Of a stretch of 32,568 nt of DNA, positions 9,001 through 19,247 are shown piece by piece. The notes under the pieces are model-generated. The model did no database searches and was not told where the DNA came from. It worked only from the letters and a program-made list of their open reading frames with translations. The DNA is taken from contig BRYA01000349.1 in assembly GCA_030267965.1 (NCBI GenBank), positions 1-32,568 of the forward strand, written 5' to 3'. The position numbers and the translations under genes are program-made. This stretch comes from Triparma columacea. Its lineage: Eukaryota > Sar > Bolidophyceae > Parmales > Triparmaceae. Numbering within the stretch: the first letter of the stretch is position 1; every line of letters starts with the position of its first letter.

Positions 9001-12000
9001 TGTGCAAGTAGAGCCTGAAGTTGGGGTGGAAGTCGCACTCCTTGTCCCCAACCTTGATGAAGTACTTGCTTCCCCTCTTGATGGTAGCACGTTGGATGAC
9101 AGGGTTCAGAACAGCCTCCAAAGTCTCCCCGAGGTTCTCGATCATCAGAACCGTTCCCCTGTCCAGCGCTTTCTCGAGCTTCCTGATCAAGTCCTTTTGC
9201 CCCAACCTGACAATCTGCAAGTCCCTGTCCTCGGCACTCTCCTTGTTCCTGACCCAGGTGATTCCCTGCAACTGAGGGTCAATCATCAAGGGCCACCGAG
9301 AACTGTTGCACACAATGGCGCCATTCTCAGTACTGACAACATCAGCTGGGAGCCCATCGGCGTTCCAACCGGCGACATCCGCCGCGGTCGTGAGAATCTT
9401 AAGGGGGTCGGCATTGTCACTCATTGGCATGGTATCACCCCCAGCAGCCGAGAATTCCTTCTTCAAGAACGGGATAAACTGCTCGGTCATGAGCTTGTTC
9501 CTGAAGGGCTTAGTGAAAGGTCCAATGTACGAGATGAAGGCGGAGGCCAAGAGCACGTCTCCGGTGAGGAGCTTGGCGTCCTCCCTAAGAGTGACCACAT
9601 TCTCTGCCCACCTTTCGTTCTCACTGGCAAGGGCGTTGGTCAAACGCTGGGCAAGGTTGAGCTTGTTCTCTCCCTTGGCGACGGCGTCCATGGCCTCCTT
9701 CTTGGACGCTTCGGCTTCGGCGAGGTCGGTGGTAAGGATTGCCAGCTTTGCCTCGAGCTCGGCGACGTTGGCTTTGACCTCTGCGAGCCTCGTGTTGGCC
9801 GAATCGAGCTGTTCGGAAGCCTCAGCGAGAGCAATCCTCTTCGGCTCAACGGTAACGACAATGTCGTAGTATATGACAATGTTCAAGACAAAGGAGCAAA
9901 GCCCGGCGGCTGCGGAATTCTTAGACATAATGGTCTGGACATTGAAGTCCTCCATTGCAATGTACTCCCTGACCTCCTTGAAGTTGATTGCAGGGATGCT
10001 GCCATCGTCGACGGCATTCTTGATCTTTACAAGGTATTCCATGTACTCCTTGACGTTAGACATTAGCTCCTTCTTACACTTGCCCCACGACCTGTCCTTG
10101 ACCTTACCCTTCTTGTCGACAGTGACAGAGGGCATGATGTTGGCGAGCAGGACCATGGTGGCAGAGAAAATTTCTCCGACTCCCTTGGGGGGAGTGTTCA
10201 TGCCCTTACAGGCGCCGAGCTCCTTCTGGTCGAGGGTGCCCAGGGCAGACATGGCAGCCTCGACGGCAGGCTCGGCCTTGGCGAGGTCAGCCTCAGTGTC
10301 GCGCTGCTTCTTTCCGACCTCCTCGGCAATCTTAGCGACCTCAGCGGCCTCAACCTGGGCGGCGGCAGTCTCGACGTCAACGACAGCCTTCTCCTTTCCG
10401 ACAACTTCGGCCTTGGCTTCGGCGCTCTCCTTCTTCACGGCGGCATCCTCAAGCATGATTTTGAGATCCTCCTCGAGAGCCTGGACAGAATCAGACGTCT
10501 CCTTAAGCTTCTGAAGACCATTGTCAAGGCGGTCAATATTGGTCTGGGCCTCTGTACGCTTTCTGTCCAAGAGGACTCCATACAGCTTAAGAAGCTCAAG
10601 GTAACTCTTGGGCGTTGTGTAAACATGCCTGCGCTCGACGCGCTTGAACTCGTGGGTCATCTTGTTGACCGCAAGGAAGGAGTAGGGCAGGAACTTCTCG
10701 ATAGCAGCACGGTTGGCCTGCGTGTCGATCTCGAGAACGGAAAGGAATTTCCTTCCGACGTCGAAAAGAGCGTTCTCGGGCCAGGGCTGGAACCAGTCGA
10801 TAACGGTGCAGTTCACGATGGCAGGGAACTTCTGGGCACGAAGCCTGAAGTCATCTCCGACGGGAGAGAATGCAAGGCACACGTGTAGGTTCTTACGAAT
10901 CTCCCCAATAAAGAATTCCCAGCAGGCCTTCTTCTCAGGGACGATACCAAGGGCCTTAACACGGTTGGTGACGGCATTGACAATAACGTCGACCTCGTCG
11001 GGAGCGAACAGGTCAGGGATGATACCGGAGGCGAGGAGGTCATTGAGGTAGACAAGGAACCTCTCGTTAACAATCTGTGAATCAGTGAGAAGGAACATAA
11101 TTCCCTCCTCCTTGAGCCCAGACTTGTTGTACATGACCTTAAGGTCCTCCTTTAGGTCGTTGATACCGTAGGTGCCGGAGATAACAATCTGGTAAACCGA
11201 GTACCCGCAGATGAAAGCGGAGAGGCGTGACAGCGACTGCTTTCCGGATCCTCCAACACCGACGAGGAGGGCGTGGCCGCCCTCGTTGAGCACAATGCGG
11301 ACAATGCGGGCAATGTGGCACATGGCGTCTTTGAAAAGGACCAAGTCCATGGTGGCATTGGTCTCGTTGTACTCGTGAAGGGCGTCCTCGAGGATGTGGG
11401 ACATATCGCCATACTCAGTAATCTGATCATAGACCTGGTCGGTGATGTTCTCAGCAAAGTGACAGAAGACAAGAGGATCGGCATTCTGGTCAGCGTAGAA
11501 CTTGGCAATGGGAAAGGAAGGGAAAACCTTTTTGCACTGCTGCTGGGCCAAGCCGTTGTACTTGGCTAAATCCTCGGGGCTGACAAGACGGTCACCATAG
11601 ACACGCTCAGACTCATGCAGCCAAAGAAGAACGAACTTCTCCGCAGTTTGGAACTGGTCAGGCTTGGAAACGAGAAGTCCCTGGAAGACATTGGAAATGT
11701 GCCTGATGTTGAACTCATAGTGGAAATTGGCGGCAGTCTTGCGGAATGTCGCGGAAACCATCGCGTGCAGTCCCATGGCAGCCTTGATGAGGTTGTTGCT
11801 CTGCTTCTTGATCTCGTCCTCAAATCCACCAGTCTTGAAATGACCATCAAGGAAGGTCTGGTAGATGGTGAGGAGGGAGGTAGGTCCGGGAAGGCCGATG
11901 GCAAAGATGGCGAACCACCTCTGGAGGCGGGGGTTCACAACCATAGAACCGGCGCTGGGGTTCATGCACGAAACAACCTGAGTATTAGAAATGTTCTTGA

Positions 12001-15000
12001 GACTCATCTTCGTGAGCTCGTAGCTGTGCTCATACTCCATGTGCTGGCGAAGGTGCTCGATGGAAGACTGCGTGTTGTAAGAGTCTACCCTAGGGAGGTT
12101 GATGTCGTCAACAAAGTAGACGAGCTTAGTGTTTCCAGGAGGTCCAAAGTTGCTTCCAGTCTTCTTCTCCAGAGGGAGGCCCATAGTGAGTCCGAGAACC
12201 GCCGCAGTCGTGTAGAAGTTGAAATTAATGGTGGCGGAAACACGAGTGAAGGGATCGAAAGAGTTAAGCATACCGTTGACGAGCTGAGTCTTTCCGGTAC
12301 CGGCGGGTCCGGCAAGCATGATGGGCTTGCGCATATCCACGAGGGAGTTCATCCAGAAAATGACGGAGCAGGTCTCCGGGGTGGGGACAGTAACCGAGGT
12401 CATCGCGGTCGTGGAAGAGTTATAATCCACCGTCTCGAAAAAGGGGGACTTCGTCCAGCTGTCGAAGTTGTTCTGCTCAGGATCGAGCCAGTAGTCAAAG
12501 ACGGTCTCGCGAGAAGGGAACTTGACGGCCTTGTAGGTTTCGCGCCAATAGTTGGAGAACATGAGACGGTAGTCAGTTCCATCGTTGGCGAGTGTCAGGC
12601 ATGACCCGAGCGCCCAGACAGCACAATAGACAAAGACGGTGTGAAGGAGCTCAGGTGTCTCAGTGTTTTTCTCAGTCAAACAGCCATCAAGCATGTTGAG
12701 GAGGTTGGTGACACGGTTCATGTCCTCCACCGGTACGACGGCAGAGGTATTGATGAGGAGCCAGAGAAGAGTGTCGGCAATGTACGTATCAAAGTACGAG
12801 CGCAAAGCAGCCATGATCTCATCAGAGTACGACTTGGAGTTGAGCCAGGAGTTGATGAGGGACCTCCACTGAGTACCATCGTCCGTAGAAATGTAGAGGA
12901 TTCCGGCACGGGAGACGGTGGCAGGGGTGGCGTGCTTGAGATCGCGGATCTCGAAAATCAACTTCATGTGCTGGAGGAGAGGGATGCGCTCGTTGGAAGC
13001 TAGAGTCAACATCCTGTTGTCGTCCATGACAGAGTTCATCGACTCGATCCAGTTGGCATCCAGGTCTCCATCAAGCATGATCCATTTAGGCTTGATGTCA
13101 GGGATGGAAGAGAGGTCGCGCATGATATTCGAAAGAAGTCCATCCTTCCACTCACGAGTCGAAAGGGAGATGTACCCATAAAGCTCGTTGGTCTCGACGG
13201 CCTTAGGGGACAGGTCTACCACCTTGGTGGGCAAATCAGGGTCGCGAAGGTTGCGCGCAGCAGCCAGGGTGCGCCAGCACTGGGACTTTCCAGCCCCTGC
13301 AGGGCCCATGAGGAAAACGCAGTGGCGGACACCAAGAAGCTCCTCAGTTTGCACTACCTTGAGGCAGAAGGTGTCGTCGGGGTCATTTCCAAGGTCCTTG
13401 CACGCCTGGACGACGCACGACTCTAGCTTCTCGTCGCGAGAGCGAGGAGGGTCGACTCCAGGGAAAAGATCTCCGAGGAGACCGAAGAAAACGACATAAT
13501 CCTCGGCAACAATCTTGGGGATGTTGAAATCACGAAGGGCACGCATGAGAATGTCGTCCTCAGGAAGGTCGGGCTCGGCACGCTTGAAGGAACCTGCGAC
13601 AACGAGAACGGACTTGATGGCACGAAGTCCCCAATCGTAGTGAAGCTGGGCCGAGAGCAGGGCCTTAAGGAGCGAGTAGAGGCAGTAAAACTTGGAGGCC
13701 AGGTCCTTGGCGGTGATAAAACCCTCCGCCATGAGCATGTTCTCGCAGATGAGGACAAGGTCGGGGACCATGACAGTCATGGGGCGGAAGAGAGCCTTGA
13801 GTCCCTCGGGGAGCTCAGAGCGTCCTAGGTATCCGGGGTTCATGGTGATGTAAGCTCCGCAGGTGGGGTCGAGAGAGACCTCATCCCCCTCGACGCGTAC
13901 GCGGACTGCGTTGGCAGCAATTCCGTCGCAAACAGCCTTGTACTGCACGGTACAGACGGAAAGGACCTCGGGGATGAGACGGTTGAACTCGTCGAAGCAG
14001 ACCCAGGCTCCTGAAGAGGCGACTCCCTTGAAGATATCTCCGAGCCCCTTGTAGTCCATCTCAGGACTGCAATTGATGACGTAAATAAGCTTGGCAAGGG
14101 CGGAGGAAAGGTCCTTAGTGGACTCAGTCTTTCCGGTACCGGCGGGGCCAGCAGGAGCGCAGCCCATGCAAAGGTTGAGGGCTTGGGTTGCGGTGACATA
14201 AACACGATCCGTAAGGGGCGTGATGACCAATCGGGGCCCGTTTCCGAGGTACTCGTAGTCGTAAGGGAGAATGGCATCACAAATGGCAATCTCAGCACGC
14301 TCACCTCCGCTTCCACGAAGCGAAGGGTCGCGATTCTGGTAGCGAGCGTGAGAAGGAGAGACGCGGAACTTGTGCTTGAGCTGGGACTGCCACTGGAAGT
14401 GGCCGATGTCGTCTACCTTCATCCTGATCATCTTCTGGACAATGTCACGTCCATGGGCATCCATGGTAATGCACACCATGACCCTGGTACGGTCGCCCTT
14501 GTTGAGGTTCGACTGAGTAAGACGGATAAGGTCAGAGAGCTGGTCGATCTGCTTCTCGGAGTAAGTCGACATTGCCGTAGCGTTGCCCTGGGCGATCAAA
14601 TCGAAAACTTCCTCAACTTCGCGCACGTAGTTGATGGCCAGAATGAGAAGAGTGGTCTGAGCAGGATCAAGGGGCCTGGCGGTGACCTCGTTCTTGGCAA
14701 GGACCCACTCAGGACGGGGAAGCTCGGCGTACCGGACGAGGGAACGCTTGACAGTCTGGAAGATGGAGAGTTTCTGCGCGTCGAGGACGGTCTGCATGTA
14801 GATCTCGACCTTGCCCTCGAGGGGCACAGGGGGCTCGAAGTCGCAGACCTCAACTCCTACTCCGGCAACAAACTCGGTCGCAATGGGCCGGTTGTTGGAA
14901 GTGAGCTCTTCCCCGAGCGTGAAGGTCTTGGTGGAAAGGTACACCTTCGAGGTGTGGCTGAGGATCTTCTGGGGGTTGGAACCGTTGGAAAGGATATCGA

Positions 15001-18000
15001 GAAGATCGGCCTCCGACACGAAATAGTAGCGAGGGAATTGGCGCCTGCGGCCGTCGAGGAAGTCCTTGAGGGACTTCTTGCACATCTCGAGCTGCTCCTG
15101 AATGCCCTCAAACTTCTGCAAGAGACCCTCCTCATTGAAGGATTCCTTGATGTTGCGGATCTTCCACGCCTTCTTGAGGGTGTCCTTGACGGAGACATCA
15201 ATGGTAGCGAAGCGCTGTGCATCCTCGGGGAGCTCACGCTTGACCTCGTCGGAATGGATGAAGAGGGGCTCAAGGTAGGACCAGGTGCGCTGGACCTCCG
15301 TGCAGATGGTGAAGTTCTCGTTGGCGTTGAAGAGGGCCCTGTGCCAGGCCGTGACCTCTTCCTGGAACTGCCCGACAAAGCGTGAGGCAAGCATTCCTTG
15401 GACAGCGAGCTGATCGGCCTCGAGGGCTTCGAAGTCTTCTTCGCCAATGGCAAGAAGAGGAACGTCCGGGTCTCCGGCGTAAGGCTGCATGATGAAGTCG
15501 ATGGCAGACCAGCGGGCGTCGAGCTGTTCGAGTTGCTTCTCCATCTTCTCCTCCTTGGAGGCCTGGTCGCAAATCTCCTCGACCTCGTTGGAGTACTCGT
15601 GGAGGTTCAGAGCAAGAAGGCCACCTAGGAGGAGCTGATCGTCCTCGTAAGGTGGAGTGAAAGTCTTCCCAGTTGCCTTCATGAGCATCTGCCAGTGGCG
15701 GGGGCGCATGCACTTGGCCCCGATAAGCTGAATGAGAGGGATAGTTTGGAGGAAGTCTTTGCAGAGCTTGTCCACGGTTTTGAAGGCATCGCACCAGCGG
15801 ACGTTCTTGTGGAGGGACTTGACAGCCTTAAGCTGGAGTTTTCCTCCGTCCTCGAGGGCCTCGGCATCCACAGCACTCCACAAGAGGCCCTTGGAGGAGG
15901 TGATGTACTCCTCGAGCCTCTCGGCGACGCCCCAAAGGTCCTTCATCTTCTCAAGGTCGTGATTCATGGTGCCAATGATCTCCTTGGGCTCCTTAATGAG
16001 TTCTTCGATGCCAAAGATGCTGCACAAGTGAGCGTTCTCCTCGAGAACGAGAGACTCAGACTTGAGGAACTTCCCGGCATCCTTCATGTAGTTGCTCGCG
16101 GCGACGGGGCCGATGTTCTGCGAAGAGTTAATCGAGGAAATTCTTGAGTTAGTAACTAGAAAGTGGATGTGCAAAATGTCGGCGTCCTCCATGTATCCAC
16201 CAATATCTCACCTTCTCGGTGTCAGGGTTCGTATAAGCCCAGAATTGGCGACTCAGGAAGTCCGCCTTCTTGGACTTGGTTCCCCTAGCAAGGTCCTTGA
16301 GGTACGCCTCCATCTTCTTTTCAGTCTTCTCTACCCAGATGCGGTTGAGAGGTACGATGGCGTTGGCGGTCACGGGGGCCTGGGCCGACGCGTCACGCCA
16401 AAGGTCGGCCGCTGACTCAAGGGCCGAGATCATGGAGTCGACCTTCTCGGCTCCTTCGCGCTTCATGTAGAGCAGGGAGGCCATGTTGATGTCGATCTCA
16501 GTGTTGAGCTCGTCGGCGCGCTCAGCGACGTTACGGAGGTGCTCCTTAACGGCGATGAGGGTCTTGACATCCTCCTTGTTGGCCTTCTTGTTCATGCCCT
16601 TGATACTCTTGTCCGAAAAGTCCTTGAGGCCCTTGGTGGCAACACGGATGGCATTCATAAGGAGAGGGCCCTGGAGAGAGTTCATAGACTCGTCAACATC
16701 GTCAGCAGCTTCGGTGAAGAAGGGGGATCCACGGATGGCTCCTGCAGTTCCCTTAAAGGTCCCCTCGAACTCAACGTCAATCCTGAACCTTCCAGCCTTA
16801 GGGGGAGTGTATTCGACAGTATAAGTCCCGTCGTTGTGATCAATGATGAAGGCGTCAATGTGCTCCTCGGGCTCTTCAGCGTTCTCGCCTTCGTCCTCGA
16901 GCTCCTCAACAGACTTTACGATATCGAGATCGGTGATGGAGACACAAAACTCGTCCATACCGCAGATGCGGTCGGCCCCAGTCTTGTCCTTGGCCTGAAT
17001 GACGAAGGAAGTGGGGAATCCGGCAGCGATACCCTTGAGAAGGCCAGGTCCAAAAGCAAGGGACTTGGTAGAGTCCGTCACCGAGAAGTAGGAGAAATCC
17101 ACGATTCCATTGGTGAGGGACTTGGACCCGAGCTTAACCCTGAGGGAGAGAGACAAGGAAGGGGGGGGGGGGGGCGTTGGTGAGCAGGTTGTTTCAATTT
17201 CCGCTTGGTAGGTACTTTCTTTCAGTCGTCTCACCTGGCCTCAACATCCACCGGTCCATACTTCTCAAAGTTTGGCGTCTCAAACACAACCTCGGTGTCC
17301 GAAATAACATCGCCTGAGACCTCAAAGAAACCCTTCTGGCAAGCGAACCTCACGGTCGCGTTGCTGCTCCCTGCTGATGTGAAGCCCTCTCCGAAAATCG
17401 TCATCTTGCTCTCTCCTGTGACGGGCCCGATGGGGTTGGACCACTCGAAGCTCTCAATCTTGTTGACGTTGTAGGGGGGCCCAACGACATCGTCCACCTT
17501 ACAAGTGAAGCAGTCCCCGTACCACCTGTTTGCCCACCCTCCAAAGAGGACTAGCTTCCCGGTGTCGCCGTAGTAGATGATCTCGGAGTCGGCCCTAGCC
17601 TTGGGGAGCGTCCCCACGGTCTCAGGGCGGCTCCACTCAGGGTCCTCGGGCGTACACTCGAGGACCTGGATGTCATTCTGGTAGGTACCTTGGGGCCTGT
17701 CAGTGTCGAGCTCCCCGGTATTTCCTCCGAAGAGGAAGACCTTCCAGTAAGGCACGGCGAAGATGCTAATGGCGGAGAAGTTCCACCTTGCGGGTCCCCA
17801 GCTTTCAGGTCCGCAGGCGGTCTCCGGCTTGGTCCACGTGAGGGTGGGGTAGTCCAGGATGTACATATCGTCGTACTGCTTGACAGTGTTCCAACCTCCC
17901 ATGACGTACATCTTGTCCATGACTGTAACCGACTGGTGGCCCGAGCGGGGCTCAGGGACCTCGCCCGTGGTCTCGATTAGCTGCCACTCGTAGCTGTTGA

Positions 18001-18667
18001 GGTCCAGGGCGCGGAGGTCGTTAAAATCCTTGCGGGTGTAGCCGGAACCTCCGTATCCGCCAAAAACTAGGAGCTTGTTGGCGACTATTGATGCGGAGTG
18101 GGACCCACGGGGTTCGGGAACGTTCTGCGATGAGCGATGGGCACAGAGCGAAGCGAATCAAGAGGGAAAGAGTTAGCAATGGGTTGGAGGTTGGACACAA
18201 AAAACGAAACTCTCCCAATGACCACCGTGACTCACCTTCCACTCAACCTTGAATTTAACAACCCCATTCTGCTCCTCAGTTTTTCCTGTGCTGGGCTGCG
18301 ACCACGTCTCATTCTCAGTATCGAAAAGCCACACGTCGTTAAGCCTCGGCTGTGCTTTGGTCCCGAAGCCCCCAAACACGAGGAATGTTTTGTTATCTGC
18401 CAAGAGGTTGGCGGAGTGGTGCCACCTGGCGGTCGGGCGAGGCCCGGAGATTTCGACCTTGCCCCAGTAGAACTCTTCGGGGTCGCCCATGTCGAGCTTA
18501 TAAACGTCATTGGTGGGCTGAGGAGGGCGGGAAGACTCACACCCGCCAAAGAGGTAAACAAAGGGGGTGGCAGAGGTGGAGGTAAGGGTGTGACCGGAGC
18601 GCTTCTTGGGAAGCTCACCGATACACTTGGGCTGCTCCCATATCATTTCAGGAGCCTTTTGCTGCAT
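6023..18667 (-). CDS. ODA11: Axonemal outer-arm dynein heavy chain, alpha type (Kelch-IPT-filamin-motor)
   Basis: Four predicted exons: 18667-18236, 18124-17235, 17139-16212, 16117-6023; introns 111, 95 and 94 bp, phases 0, 2, 0. The product is about 4114 residues. Kelch repeats occupy 1-370 (VPEPRGSHS, LLVFGGYGG), an IPT/TIG fold about 377-470, a filamin-type Ig about 472-595 (GPGLLKG, YTPPKAGRFRI), then a helical tail. The linker (LDGRRRQFPRYYF) precedes six AAA modules. P-loops are GPAGTGKTES at about 1406, GPAGAGKSQ 1687, GPAGTGKTQ 2020 and GVGGSGKQS 2368. AAA1 Walker B is CFDEFN, and AAA1 has the characteristic NPGYLGRSELPEGLK. Stalk coiled coils flank the microtubule-binding tip at about 2600-2920. 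A Gly-rich loop at about nt 6945-6995 sits in the C-terminal region. The Kelch/filamin tail is the hallmark of Chlamydomonas ODA11, which drives flagellar beating. All four nucleotide sites look intact. A start called at 16192 would fall inside intron 3. Confidence 0.93.
16118..16211 (-). other. Dynein intron 3 with a perfect TACTAAC branch-point box
   Basis: Donor GTGAGA follows the codons for NPDTEK. The acceptor is TTCGCAG before AACATCGGC, and a yeast-type TACTAAC box lies about 45 bases upstream of the acceptor, with a second TTAAC nearer to it. The intron is 94 bp, so it is not frame-neutral and removal is needed for phase-0 continuity from the filamin exon into the motor exon. Confidence 0.85.
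17140..17234 (-). other. Dynein intron 2 with a 14-base C-run as polypyrimidine tract
   Basis: The donor is CCAG|GTGAGA and the acceptor CCCTCAG. Joining restores the codon AGG and the frame EA-R-VKLGS. The tract upstream of the acceptor is a homopolymer of about 14 C on the sense strand, followed by TTCCTTGTCTCTCTC. The intron interrupts the IPT/TIG domain rather than a domain border. Confidence 0.85.
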
Positions 18668-19247
18668 GTTGGAGGGGTGTAAATGAGACCAGTGGGGAAG
18701 GGAGGTTGATTCGGGGATGGGTCAGTTGAGCATTGATTTTGGTTTTTCGAGACTTCAACGGATTTATATTCGGAACGAGGCTTGGCTATAACAACGGGGG
18801 ATCGATTGAAGGGTAAATTGTGCCCCCAAACGCTCCATATGCTCCAAAATTTCGAGGATAACATGAGCGGGTAGAGGTTGGGGACTTTGGGTGTTGCTGC
18901 AGAAGAATGTGGGGGATACGGGCCAATCTTCCCATACCGAGGCATCTCTATACTCCTACATCAAACACTCACCATGTTTGAACCTTATTCGTGCTTAAGA
19001 TAGAGGAATACCTAAGACTTTGGGGTTAAATATGAGGCCTCTCTCTTCCCTTCAAATCATCACATGGAACATGTTCCTCAAAACAAAGAGTCAATTGAGG
19101 AAAAAGAGGAGTTTGGTCGGTTTGGCCAAATCGGGGTTGGGAGGGTAATCACAATTAACTTCATAACAGAAGACAGGAGAAAACCCGCAGGTCGAGTACA
19201 TATACGGGGGCGACGATAGGGGTTGTAATATTTGCGAATAACGCAAT
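18668..19247. promoter_or_regulatory. Divergent promoter region between the dynein gene and the FHA gene
   Basis: 580 bases separate the two start codons, which point away from each other. It should hold both promoters. I looked for an RFX X-box (GTNRCC-RGYAAC) and found no convincing match, and no clear TATA box stands out. A 100-codon minus-strand frame (18643-18945) overlaps the dynein start in another frame and has no recognisable domain. Confidence 0.5.

Noticed and set aside
8231..10066. Long plus-strand open frame (611 codons) opposite the dynein motor, and a similar one at 14183-15385
   Set aside because: Antisense shadows of a GC-biased coding exon. The peptides lack domains, and the minus strand reads as unambiguous dynein.
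16118..16192. Dynein start at ATG 16192
   Set aside because: This ATG lies inside a 94-bp intron with clear donor, branch box and acceptor; the true N-terminus continues upstream into filamin, IPT and Kelch exons.
18668..19247. RFX X-box controlling the dynein/FHA divergent pair
   Set aside because: No sequence fits both half-sites with permitted spacing.
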